IMG/VR virus record: IMGVR_UViG_3300020704_000001
Coordinates: 1-64,000 of that record
Origin: a virus
Length of the DNA stretch: 64,000 nucleotides
Direction: 5' to 3' (one strand)
Shown here: positions 14,802 through 23,032 of the stretch, piece by piece
Layout: every line of letters begins with the position of its first letter
Position numbering within the stretch: the stretch's first letter is position 1
The notes under the pieces: generated by a model
Databases searched by the model: none
Told to the model about the DNA's origin: nothing
The model's input: the letters and a program-made list of their open reading frames with translations, nothing else
Translations under genes and position numbers: made by a program

Positions 14802-17225
14802 TCACACTCTAATATTTGAATATAACATACTCAACAACATTGGTTCATCGTTTCTAACGCTTAACATTGGTGCTGTTTGAGGTTTTTGTTGTACTTGTTG
14901 TGTTGGTTGTGTTGGTTGTTGTATCACAATAGGTTGTTGTGGCTTTCTTGCTTGTTCTGCTATTTGTTTTAAATTTTCTTGAACAGAGTCAGGCGCTTTT
15001 TGTATTGGTGTTTGTGCATTTTGGACATCAGCAAGGATATTTCCAGTTGTATTTTTTTCTGGTTTTTCTAAAGAAGCTGTATTCTTTTGTGCAGTTTCAA
15101 GGTTTTTGTTTATTGGTCCAACATCTATAGATCCGTCATTTTTTGCTGTTTCAAGATGGTTTAGTTGCATTGAATCCATTGTAGCATTTATATTTGCTAA
15201 TTTTTGACCGTAATTTGGATCAGTAGCATAACCCGTTTTTGCTTGTGCTGCTATAGCTTCATCAACATTTTTAGCAGCCAAAACATCCTTATATCTTTTA
15301 TTATTTTGCAGAAAATCTATATAATCTCCTGCAGAATCTTCAGGATTATCATATTTTCTAAAATTTTGGTCTTTTGTGACCATTTTCCCATTTTCAAATT
15401 CTTGTGTTGATGCAGTTACACTATCTCCACCTGCTTTAGCTTTAATCCCAAACGCATTATTTCCAACCATATGTTTTCCATAACCTGTTTCTAATGACGT
15501 TTGTGTTGCTCCCAATTTAGCAATAGCTTCAGGGTTTTCTACACCTTTATCTTTTGCTGCTTTATATAAAGAATCATACATCTTATCATAATACTCTTTT
15601 TGTTCTTCCTTTAGAGGTTTTCCCGCCTTCCCTTCTATTTTTTCATGGTATCCAGGAGGTCTTTGATCTCCAGGTTCGAAAATGTGTTTCACAGATTCTT
15701 TTACTTTTGACCATTTTTGACTTATACTTTCCCCAAGTTCCTCGAAAAACCCCTTTTTATCTTCTGCATTACTAAATAATCCAGTTCCATCAGGAAGAAT
15801 TAATTCTTCAATGTTTAATTGCTTGATAGAAACAACACCAAAATTTAAACCTTTTTCTTTTTCTATCGGAATATTAATTTCAGGATTAGATTCTACCGTA
15901 TTAAATTCATTTGTTGGTGGTTCTTCTATAATTCTTGTTTGTAAATCTGGAGCAATATTTTGTGGTATTTTCTCTTGCAATGAATTGTCAACAGGCATTT
16001 CATCTGGATTAAATTTTCCAACATTTTTTGCTAAATCATATGCAGCTTGTATTTCAGATGATAACTTATTTCCCATTTGTATGGAAACTTCAGAAACAGC
16101 CATTTGTTTTTTTGATAATGGTCTATTTGGAATGACAGGTTCTCCTGCAACAAGAATTGAATTGGTTGCAGTTTTTGTTGATGAAACATCTAAATTACTT
16201 GTTTTACCTGTAACTCCATTTTGATCGGTTGCTTCGGTTGCAATTTCTTTTCCAGAATCATCAATCTTTGGTGGGATTATTTTAGTTTTTGTTTGTTGTT
16301 GCATTGCAGGGATTCTTGTTGCAGCAATAGGTTCTTTCATTATTTGTTTAAGTGTTCCTAAATGTCCACCTTCAAATTTTCCAGAATCTATCAACATTGC
16401 AATTTGTTCTTTTGGTAATGTTTTCAAATAAGAAACATTTTCAATAGTTGGGTTTATAAACTTCCAAGAAATTACTTTTTTTGCTAAAAGAGTTTTAAAT
16501 AATTCTCTGGTCTTTGGATCTGGCATATCCAATATCATTTCGCCGATTTCTTTTGCGGCTAATACTGTAGCAACAGTTGCACCAACTGGTCCTGCTACTA
16601 ATGGTCTTGCTAATCTAAACGCAGTTGTTGCACCCCTTTTAATTCCTTTCCATGCAGTACTAGCAATTCCCCCTGCTGCTGCTCCTTCTAATGCACCTTC
16701 TGCCACACCTGCTAATGTTGAACCTAATCCACTACCTTCTTTATTTTCTTTTTTATTTTCATCACTAGAATTTTGTTGAGATGCAGTTTGTTGCAAATTT
16801 CCAGTTTCATTCATTCTCGCTACAACATTAGCATTAGATAAACTTGATTGTGTTTGATTTAAAATTGAATTCCTAGCTAATAATGCTGTATATGCTGAAA
16901 TTTTTTCAACAGTAATATTAAGTTTAATTAAATCGCCATGAATTTTATTCAATGCTTGTAGAGCAGTTTTACTGTTTCCTTCTGTCAATATAGAATTTGT
17001 TCCTGCACCAGCAAGGCTACTAATATCAACAGGTTGCCCATTACCCTTATTATTTTGAGAACCTGTTGTCTGATTTATTGGAATTGTATTAATATTAGAC
17101 TTTTTAGGAGTTAATTCCTTATCTTTTCCTTGTTTAAGAGCATTATATGCTCCATATAAAGAACTGCTTGCAGTTAAAGTTCTTGTTGACTTTATTGCTG
17201 ACCCAATACTCGAAAAAATTGACAT
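14802..17225 (-). CDS. Tail tape-measure-like protein with FlgJ-type glucosaminidase domain
   Basis: This 807-residue protein combines a helical N-terminal part, hydrophobic Ala/Gly segments near 175-235 (LGSTLAGVAEGALEGAAAGG, RPLVAGPVGATVATVLAAK), a long low-complexity middle, a glucosaminidase domain at about 535-682 and a Gln/Pro-rich tail. The hydrolase domain shows LGATQTSLETGYGKH (likely catalytic Glu in SLETG), GNNAFGIKA, FRKYDNPEDSAGDYIDFL and TGYATDPNYGQKLANI, as in FlgJ. It lies directly after gp26 and its frameshift extension, the place of a tape measure. A likely role is to set tail length and open the peptidoglycan during DNA entry. The gp5 homologue here has no lysozyme domain. 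Assignment as the T4 gp29 equivalent rests on position. Confidence 0.75.
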   Translation of the reverse strand: MSIFSSIGSAIKSTRTLTASSSLYGAYNALKQGKDKELTPKKSNINTIPINQTTGSQNNKGNGQPVDISSLAGAGTNSILTEGNSKTALQALNKIHGDLIKLNITVEKISAYTALLARNSILNQTQSSLSNANVVARMNETGNLQQTASQQNSSDENKKENKEGSGLGSTLAGVAEGALEGAAAGGIASTAWKGIKRGATTAFRLARPLVAGPVGATVATVLAAKEIGEMILDMPDPKTRELFKTLLAKKVISWKFINPTIENVSYLKTLPKEQIAMLIDSGKFEGGHLGTLKQIMKEPIAATRIPAMQQQTKTKIIPPKIDDSGKEIATEATDQNGVTGKTSNLDVSSTKTATNSILVAGEPVIPNRPLSKKQMAVSEVSIQMGNKLSSEIQAAYDLAKNVGKFNPDEMPVDNSLQEKIPQNIAPDLQTRIIEEPPTNEFNTVESNPEINIPIEKEKGLNFGVVSIKQLNIEELILPDGTGLFSNAEDKKGFFEELGESISQKWSKVKESVKHIFEPGDQRPPGYHEKIEGKAGKPLKEEQKEYYDKMYDSLYKAAKDKGVENPEAIAKLGATQTSLETGYGKHMVGNNAFGIKAKAGGDSVTASTQEFENGKMVTKDQNFRKYDNPEDSAGDYIDFLQNNKRYKDVLAAKNVDEAIAAQAKTGYATDPNYGQKLANINATMDSMQLNHLETAKNDGSIDVGPINKNLETAQKNTASLEKPEKNTTGNILADVQNAQTPIQKAPDSVQENLKQIAEQARKPQQPIVIQQPTQPTQQVQQKPQTAPMLSVRNDEPMLLSMLYSNIRV

Positions 17226-17246
17226 AAAGTTTCCTTAACTTTTATA

Positions 17247-17438
17247 TTACCTATTACCTTGTTTTTGTAAATCTGCTTGTTCTTTTAAATAATTTACTAA
17301 TAAACTCACATATATTTCCCGTTCCCAAGGAATCATTTCATCAAGCTCTCGCAAACTATAATTATGGTGTTGCATTAAACCAAAATTTGTTTTATAATAG
17401 TACGCAAGATCTTCACTACCAAGAATTAATCGAAAAAA
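17247..17438 (-). CDS. -1 frameshift extension of gp26 (gp51-like tail assembly chaperone part)
   Basis: This 61-codon frame has no ATG, GTG or TTG before its conserved-looking core. It reads SEDLAYYYKTNFGLMQHHNY, then SLRELDEMIPWEREIYVSLL and ends QADLQKQGNR. Small proteins of this type (YYYKxNFxLMQxHxYSLxELExMIPWERE) follow gp26 in T4-like marine phages. The frame joins gp26 exactly at the slippery heptamer T TTT TTC (17438-17432) through a -1 shift, giving ...EDIFDF-FRLILGSED. The fused chain would be about 299 residues. The position directly before the tape measure parallels the G/GT tail assembly chaperones of lambda. Expression as a separate gene would need a rare ATT start or an unseen one. 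Confidence 0.75.
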   Translation of the reverse strand, partial: FFRLILGSEDLAYYYKTNFGLMQHHNYSLRELDEMIPWEREIYVSLLVNYLKEQADLQKQGNR

Positions 17439-18148
17439 TCGAATATATCTTCTACATCAATGTGGTGTTCTGTTCCACATTTTTTACACTTTAAATTTAT
17501 TTGTTTATGAATTTTTGGTTCATTTGCAAAAAAATTCCCTATTTTAGAGTACTGTTCCATAGTTAAATTTCCCAACCACTCAACAAGTTCTGCTTTTGGG
17601 ATATCTTGAGCACTATGAGAAGATGTTTCATCATAAATAAATTCAATGTTTTTTGCTACTAAATTAAATTCTTCTTCAGCAGTTAAAAATTCACTTTTTT
17701 TGATTATGTTCGGTTCAAATCTTTGAAAATTTAATTTAACACCAATTTTATCTGTTATTTGTATTGTTTGTGGCAATGCTTCGGTTATTTCCAAATCTGT
17801 TAATAAATTTAATCTGTGTAGCATTATCCCACCACAAATTTCCTCATCTACAACATTTTCGCATTTATATTTTAAATCGACACTTTCTGATTGAGATCTT
17901 GCTCTAAGTTGATAAAATAAAAATTCAATATCAGTTACAGGCAATTTTCTAGCATTTATTGGTGACAATACACAATTATCAACAATTTGTGCGATTGCTT
18001 CGATTAATGCTTCTGGCTCATTTGATTCAACAGCCATCAATAAGATTTTTTGTTCTTTCACAACATAAGGTCTAAATTTAACATCCTGTTTCGATACAGG
18101 AAGCTTTACAGTATATGTTGGAGAATCAATTTTTGGTAATAGTGACAT
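17426..18148 (-). CDS. 26: Baseplate hub assembly protein (T4 gp26-like)
   Basis: This 240-residue protein starts MSLLPKIDSPTYTVKLPVSK with FRPYVVKEQKILLMAVES, the pattern of gp26-type hub assembly chaperones. It has two cysteine pairs (KYKCENVVDEEICGG in the middle and LKCKKCGTEHHIDV near the C-terminus) that could bind zinc. T4 gp26 with gp51 assists assembly of the baseplate hub around the tape measure. The zero-frame product ends IFDFFD directly after the T TTT TTC heptamer, and a -1 shift adds 61 residues. AAGG lies ahead of the start, four bases after the preceding stop. Confidence 0.82.
   Translation of the reverse strand: MSLLPKIDSPTYTVKLPVSKQDVKFRPYVVKEQKILLMAVESNEPEALIEAIAQIVDNCVLSPINARKLPVTDIEFLFYQLRARSQSESVDLKYKCENVVDEEICGGIMLHRLNLLTDLEITEALPQTIQITDKIGVKLNFQRFEPNIIKKSEFLTAEEEFNLVAKNIEFIYDETSSHSAQDIPKAELVEWLGNLTMEQYSKIGNFFANEPKIHKQINLKCKKCGTEHHIDVEDIFDFFD
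17432..17438 (-). other. Slippery heptamer T TTT TTC for -1 ribosomal frameshifting
   Basis: In the gp26 frame the codons are GAT TTT TTC GAT TAA, so the bases fit X XXY YYZ with X = T, Y = T, Z = C. The stop lies one codon after the site. The -1 frame continues open for 61 codons into a conserved-looking peptide. Confidence 0.75.
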
Positions 18149-18152
18149 AATA

Positions 18153-18914
18153 TTATCCTTGGTTCAATGATTTAAAGTTTGGGTTTAAAATATTTGATTG
18201 TTGTGTTGGTGTTCCGAAATTTGGTGTTAAGTATGAATTAAGTGTTGTATTAAACGAATTAATTCCTGTATTAATTACTTGAGTTCCTGATTGTGGAACA
18301 ATATTAAAATTATTAATAGTTTCAGTAAAGTTTTTTGAATTTTCGTAAAAATTATATTGATATTCTGTATATGCAAATGTAACATTAAACGATATTGCTT
18401 GATTTTCAGCAGACCACGCTAATGGAATTTGACTTATTGCTATTGGGAATGCGTCGGTTAGTGTGCACGAAAGAAGTTTTTCTCCAGCAGATGTATAGTG
18501 TGTGATTGTTGGTTGACACACTATCTCATCTTTATATTTCACATTATATGTTGTATCGATACCATTTCCAATAACCTCTCCTCTGCCAGTAAAAAGTGCT
18601 ATCCATGTAAGGAATGTTTGCCTTACTTCTTCAATACCAAGACCTGGAGTGTAAAATGATAATGTAATATCGTTATATGCTGACATTATTGGATACTTTT
18701 CAACTACTCCATATATTTTTTGAGAAACTGTTGCAATAGATTCTCCTGGAAGTTCTGCTGAATGACAAAGATATGATAGTGTTTTTGTGTTTACATTTGA
18801 AAAGATTTTTGCTGCAAGACCTGATGGCGCAGGTATAGTAACATCAAAATATGCACTTCTTCCTATATCATATTTTAATAATTGATCTAATGCCCCTAAA
18901 TAATTAGTAGCCAT
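18153..18914 (-). CDS. Tail-tube-like baseplate protein (gp54-like candidate)
   Basis: This 253-residue protein has the gp19-type tube fold signals: a start with GRSAYFDVTIPAPSGLAAKI, LCHSAELPGESIATVSQKIY, a strand-turn-strand around YNDITLSFYT, a helix (VRQTFLTWIALFTG), and a closing strand pair (AFPIAISQIPLAWSA ... ISFNVTFAYTEYQYN). The last 50 residues are Asn/Gln-rich and probably disordered. Tube-like proteins of this length in the baseplate block act as the junction between hub and tail tube (T4 gp54). That equivalence is inferred from fold and position. GAGG precedes the start. Confidence 0.6.
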   Translation of the reverse strand: MATNYLGALDQLLKYDIGRSAYFDVTIPAPSGLAAKIFSNVNTKTLSYLCHSAELPGESIATVSQKIYGVVEKYPIMSAYNDITLSFYTPGLGIEEVRQTFLTWIALFTGRGEVIGNGIDTTYNVKYKDEIVCQPTITHYTSAGEKLLSCTLTDAFPIAISQIPLAWSAENQAISFNVTFAYTEYQYNFYENSKNFTETINNFNIVPQSGTQVINTGINSFNTTLNSYLTPNFGTPTQQSNILNPNFKSLNQG

Positions 18915-18923
18915 TGTTTATCC

Positions 18924-19517
18924 TCATTGTAATGAATCCATTGATTCTTTCCATACTTGTTGTTTTGATTTTTTCTTAAAATTTTCAAATGGTAATGCAG
19001 CTGCATATCCCCAATCATAAGGAGGTATTAATTTAATTCCACCCCTTATTTGTTTATATAAATATTGTTTAAAGCAAGGTTTAAACATTTGCATTGTTGT
19101 TATATTCTTCAAAATATCATAAGAAATTCTTAGTCTCTCTAATTCGCCATCTTTATATACCGATTTATCCAATAAATTGCTCAATAATATCATCCTAATA
19201 TTTATTGGTAAATAATGTAAATTTATCCCTTGAAAACCACCTTTTATAGTTCCCATCATTAATATTAATGGAAAAGTATCATAATATGGCAAAGAAGTTT
19301 TTAATTTTGGATCATAATGAAAAAGATACATTTTACCAACTTCAAATCGTTGAGTATTTTCTTCATTAAGAATTTCTTCTTCTTTTTGTTTTAATTCTTC
19401 AATTTCTACAGCTTTAGGATTTATTAATGTCTTTATTTTCCCTTTAAACCATTTAATTGATTCAAATGCCGAACTTAATGTTATCTTTATATTAAAATCG
19501 TCTTGACTCTTTAACAT
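18924..19517 (-). CDS. 2: DNA end protector-like protein (T4 gp2 candidate)
   Basis: The product of 197 residues has the core FEVGKMYLFHYDPKLKTSLP, YYDTFPLILMMGTIKGGFQG and INLHYLPINIRMILLSNLLD, a pattern annotated as gp2 in cyanophage-type genomes. T4 gp2 is a head/DNA end protein that shields packaged DNA from RecBCD. The ATG at 19517 overlaps the gp4 stop (TAATG) and is preferred over a start 14 codons further in, which would overlap gp4. Pairing with gp4 mirrors T4 (2, 4). The gp2 name rests on family pattern and neighbourhood. Confidence 0.6.
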   Translation of the reverse strand: MLKSQDDFNIKITLSSAFESIKWFKGKIKTLINPKAVEIEELKQKEEEILNEENTQRFEVGKMYLFHYDPKLKTSLPYYDTFPLILMMGTIKGGFQGINLHYLPINIRMILLSNLLDKSVYKDGELERLRISYDILKNITTMQMFKPCFKQYLYKQIRGGIKLIPPYDWGYAAALPFENFKKKSKQQVWKESMDSLQ

Positions 19518-19960
19518 TAGAAATTTACATCCTTTTCTGTTAGTGTCATAAATTGCCAATTTCTATCAAGACAATAAGATTTCGCAGCTTTCCATTTTGC
19601 CTGATTTACTGCATAAGTACAAACTTCAGTTATATACCGTTTTGTTATTCTCGTTTTTATTTGCGGTTCAATTGTTTGTGCATATGGTTTTATTTCTATT
19701 AAATATGCTTTAATTCTTCCATCAGAACCTTTTATTCTTGCAAATACATCAGGAAAATATCTGTGATACTTATTATCAACAGGAGATTTATATGGAATAA
19801 CACATTCTTCTGAATGCCACTCAACAACATTAGGGTTATTATCCATCCAATTAAATATTTTTATTTCCCAACTTGATCTTGCAGTTATATTTTCCCAATC
19901 TCCAAGGTATTTTTCTTTATTCTTTGGAACCCACTTTTTAGGTTTAGGATATTTGCTCAT
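19517..19960 (-). CDS. 4: Head completion protein (T4 gp4, gp50/65)
   Basis: This 147-residue protein is a TnsA/PD-(D/E)XK-like fold. It shows YLGDWENITARSSWEIKIFN, WHSEECVIPYKSPVD, the metal-binding segment YHRYFPDVFARIK and YLIEIKPYAQT, in the order of T4 gp4. gp4 finishes filled heads before tail joining and may act as a nuclease on protruding DNA. A divergent late promoter at 19989-19996 lies 29 bases upstream. Confidence 0.88.
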   Translation of the reverse strand: MSKYPKPKKWVPKNKEKYLGDWENITARSSWEIKIFNWMDNNPNVVEWHSEECVIPYKSPVDNKYHRYFPDVFARIKGSDGRIKAYLIEIKPYAQTIEPQIKTRITKRYITEVCTYAVNQAKWKAAKSYCLDRNWQFMTLTEKDVNF

Positions 19961-19972
19961 ATTAAAGTTTGA

Positions 19973-19980
19973 TATAAATA
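19973..19980 (+). promoter_or_regulatory. T4-type late promoter box for gene 48 unit
   Basis: An exact TATAAATA, 42 bases before the gene 48 start, with the opposite-strand box only 8 bases further on. Confidence 0.7.
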
Positions 19981-19988
19981 GTTTATAA

Positions 19989-19996
19989 TATTTATA
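19989..19996 (-). promoter_or_regulatory. T4-type late promoter box for gene 4 unit
   Basis: An exact TATAAATA on the minus strand, 29 bases before the gene 4 start. It forms a divergent pair with 19973-19980, in which each box lies downstream of the other. Confidence 0.65.
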
Positions 19997-20021
19997 TAAA
20001 AATTAATACGGGATAAATTTA

Positions 20022-21032
20022 ATGGAAACGCTTCCAACATCGCCATTAGCAAAATTATATACAAATCCAAATATGATGACTACATTGGCATATCCTTCCG
20101 ATCTTGGTACAAGTAGAAAGGGGCATTGGATAAATTTTAATATTTCTGTTCCTACAAAATCAACATATGCAACAACATACACACCTCAAGGATCAGCTGG
20201 AATATTAAATGCAATATCAGCTTCTTCTATGACAAGTATAGTAAATGCAATTTCGCACCCAATAGATACAATATCTTCATTATTTTCTACATTAGGAGCA
20301 ACTAATTCTTCTGGTTCTGCATATAATGCCCCTATTCCCGAATTATGGACATATACAGTTACTCCTGGGTCTACAAAACTTTCAACAGTAATTAGTTTAT
20401 ATGCTCCAGACACTCTTTCTACTGTCCAACACTCTCATTATAGTGTAGAAAGTTTAGGAGAAGCTACAGGAGTTGTTGGACAACTTGCAGCAGGAACAAT
20501 TGGAATTGAAGAAGCAATAAAATCTGGTGGTGGGGATACTGCAATAAAAAATATGGCGGTTGAGGCTGCTCTTGCTACTGCAACTGGGAGTCAAGTTGTT
20601 GTTAATGCTGGACTTAAAGCTGGAGGTTCTGCCATAAACCCACAAATGGAAGTGTTTTTTAAAGATATCGATTTTAGAACCTTCCAATTTGATTTTTTGT
20701 TTACACCTCGTTCTGCTTCTGAAGCAGAAACAGTAAGGGCTATAATACAAGCATTCAAATTTCATGCTGCTCCTGAATTAGATAAAAATAATAGTGCTGG
20801 CGGAAGATATTATATTGTTCCGTCTGTTTTTGAAATTCAAATGTATAAAGATGGCCAAAAAAATGAGAATGTCGGAAAATATGGTGTCTGTGCTTGTGAA
20901 ACAGTAAATGTTGATTACGCTCCTCAGGGGTGGGTTACTCATGAAGATGGTATGCCAGTACAAACGCGTCTAACTCTCCAATTCAAAGAGATGGAAATAA
21001 TGACAAAAGAACGTATTGCACAAGGATATTAA
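20022..21032 (+). CDS. 48: Baseplate tail-tube cap (T4 gp48)
   Basis: This 336-residue protein has the C-terminal gp48 pattern: FKDIDFRTFQFDFLFTPRSA, a helix (EAETVRAIIQAFKFH), YYIVPSVFEIQMYKDG, YGVCACETVNVDYAPQGW, and a closing LQFKEMEIMTKERIAQGY. T4 gp48 caps the hub and starts the tail tube. The middle (residues 45-160) is Ser/Thr-rich and variable. It heads the long late plus-strand region and is followed two bases later by gene 53. Confidence 0.85.
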   Translation: METLPTSPLAKLYTNPNMMTTLAYPSDLGTSRKGHWINFNISVPTKSTYATTYTPQGSAGILNAISASSMTSIVNAISHPIDTISSLFSTLGATNSSGSAYNAPIPELWTYTVTPGSTKLSTVISLYAPDTLSTVQHSHYSVESLGEATGVVGQLAAGTIGIEEAIKSGGGDTAIKNMAVEAALATATGSQVVVNAGLKAGGSAINPQMEVFFKDIDFRTFQFDFLFTPRSASEAETVRAIIQAFKFHAAPELDKNNSAGGRYYIVPSVFEIQMYKDGQKNENVGKYGVCACETVNVDYAPQGWVTHEDGMPVQTRLTLQFKEMEIMTKERIAQGY

Positions 21033-21034
21033 TA

Positions 21035-21673
21035 ATGGCTGATTTCTTTTCAAAATATCCAAAATTAATTTATAATAATAAAATTGCTACAGATCTTATT
21101 GCAAGAGTCGCATTAAGAGAAAAATATTCAAATAAAGTGCAGTTATATTATGAATATGACTTACAAGAAGGAGATACTCCAGAGATTGTAGCATCAAAAT
21201 ATTATGGCGATCCAGAAAAAAACTGGATAATATTATTTATGAATGAAATTATAGATCCTGTTTTTGATTTTCCTTTATCACAATCGAATTTTATTGCATA
21301 TCTTGATAGCAAATATATGCTCGAAGGTTCTGCAATAAACCGTACTGGTTCTCAATATGCAACATTAACTATAAATCCTGATCCACTAGGGTATGTTGTT
21401 GATGTCATAACAACAGATCAATCTTCTGGAACAATTTCTACAAATACAATATATATTGATCAAAAAGCATATAATGGACAATATTCGAATCCGACATTTA
21501 ATTTTACAAATAGTCCTTTTTCAAATATTCAATATATTAAACGAACAGTAACAATTTATGATTATGAGAATCAAATAAATGAATCAAAAAGGACAATAAA
21601 ATTGCTACAAACACAATATGTCAGCAAATTCGAAGAAGAATTATCTTCTTTAATGAAACTTCAATATGTGTAA
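21035..21673 (+). CDS. 53: Baseplate wedge protein (T4 gp53)
   Basis: The first 90 residues, with FFSKYPKLIYNNKIATDLIA, LYYEYDLQEGDTPEIVASKYYGD and NWIILFMNEIIDPVFDFPLS, match the gp53 wedge family (LysM-like). gp53 joins neighbouring wedges around the hub. The C-terminal part ends in a helix (LSSLMKLQYV). The length of 212 residues is close to T4 gp53 (196). Confidence 0.9.
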   Translation: MADFFSKYPKLIYNNKIATDLIARVALREKYSNKVQLYYEYDLQEGDTPEIVASKYYGDPEKNWIILFMNEIIDPVFDFPLSQSNFIAYLDSKYMLEGSAINRTGSQYATLTINPDPLGYVVDVITTDQSSGTISTNTIYIDQKAYNGQYSNPTFNFTNSPFSNIQYIKRTVTIYDYENQINESKRTIKLLQTQYVSKFEEELSSLMKLQYV

Positions 21674-21679
21674 AATAAT

Positions 21680-23032
21680 ATGAGTGACGGTATATTAACC
21701 TCCCAAGACATAGGAATAAAATCTTGTTTGATTTCCGGATCATCAGGACAACAAATTGACTTTAAAAATATAATTATAGAATTTAATTATTATGAAGATA
21801 TATTTGCTAATGGAGTTAGTGGTTCTCTGGTGGTAAATGATTCTATGGGCTACATAAATATTTTACAGTTACAGGGGTCAGAAGTTTTATCTCTTGTTAT
21901 AGACAAACCAGGATTAAATCTGCCAATTTCTGGTAATTATAGAATTTATACAATATCAAACAGAAAACAAACAAATTCAACAAATCAAAATTATATAATC
22001 AAATTTTGTTCTGAAGAATTATTTTTAAATGAACAATATAGAATTTCTAAGTCTTACACCAAAGTTAAAGTTTCTGATATTGTTATTGATATTGCATATA
22101 ACCAATTAAAAATTCCTGAACCATTATTGATTATTGATGAAACAACTGGATTAAGAGATATTGTAGTTCCCAACTTTAAACCAATTCAAGCAATAAACTG
22201 GCTGTCAACATTTGCATTAGCTGGTGGATCAAAAAATATTGGCGCTCCATTTTTCTTTTATGAAGATAGAGATGGTTGGAAATTTAAATCAATTTTAACG
22301 TTATTTAAACAACCAGTTTATAAAACATATGAATATAGCGTAAAAGGTTTAAAATCTGACAGTAATGATTTGGTAACCGATTTAAATGCTGAAATTGTTA
22401 ATGTTATACAATATGAACATGTCAAAAATTTTGATTCTGTTTCTGCTGCCAGATCAGGTGTTTTTGCAAATAAGTTGCACACTGTTGATCCGTTAAGATT
22501 AAAACTTGGAGAAACAGATTTTAATTATGCTCAATATTTAAGTAATAATCCAGCAACATTAAATCAATACAATATTCCTGATACAGCAAAAAATAGAAAA
22601 GGTGATACAATGTCTGATGCTTCTGCTGTAGTAAAATATTGTATGACAACATCAGGCCAAAATCAAAATTCTTATATAAAAAGCAAAAATATTACAGTAA
22701 ATGAAAATTTAGTTGAACAAACAGTACCATTAAGAACAGCACAAATTGCGTTATTTTGTATTAATAGAATGAAATTATTAATTCCAGGTGATGTGTATAT
22801 GACAATTGGAAGAGTTATCGAATTTAATTTACCTCAAGTATCTTATAATAAAGCATCAAGACAAAAAGGAAAGGACGAATTTTATTCTGGAAAATATTTA
22901 GTCACAGCAGTAAGACATTTATTTAATCAAGCAGGAACATATGTTACATGTATTGAAATATGTAAAGATTCTTCCCCAACCCAATATGGTTCTTTTGATA
23001 ATTCAAATCCTGAATGGAATTCTTTACGATGA
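21680..23032 (+). CDS. 27: Baseplate hub protein (T4 gp27-like)
   Basis: This is a 450-residue protein. The start (LTSQDIGIKSCLISGSSGQQ, IIIEFNYYEDIFANGVSGSL) and the inner segment IVIDIAYNQL ... FKPIQAINWLSTFAL follow the hub family that forms the trimeric ring holding the gp5 spike. A bound-ligand-like FYEDRDGWKFKSI follows. T4 gp27 is 391 residues. It lies between genes 53 and 5, and its stop overlaps the gene 5 start (ATGA). The name gp27 rests on domain order and position. Confidence 0.72.
   Translation: MSDGILTSQDIGIKSCLISGSSGQQIDFKNIIIEFNYYEDIFANGVSGSLVVNDSMGYINILQLQGSEVLSLVIDKPGLNLPISGNYRIYTISNRKQTNSTNQNYIIKFCSEELFLNEQYRISKSYTKVKVSDIVIDIAYNQLKIPEPLLIIDETTGLRDIVVPNFKPIQAINWLSTFALAGGSKNIGAPFFFYEDRDGWKFKSILTLFKQPVYKTYEYSVKGLKSDSNDLVTDLNAEIVNVIQYEHVKNFDSVSAARSGVFANKLHTVDPLRLKLGETDFNYAQYLSNNPATLNQYNIPDTAKNRKGDTMSDASAVVKYCMTTSGQNQNSYIKSKNITVNENLVEQTVPLRTAQIALFCINRMKLLIPGDVYMTIGRVIEFNLPQVSYNKASRQKGKDEFYSGKYLVTAVRHLFNQAGTYVTCIEICKDSSPTQYGSFDNSNPEWNSLR

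Noticed and set aside
15811-16224. Plus-strand frame of 137 codons opposite the tape-measure gene
   Set aside because: It is antisense to a clearly coding region with a long low-complexity stretch, and has no ribosome binding site or family resemblance.
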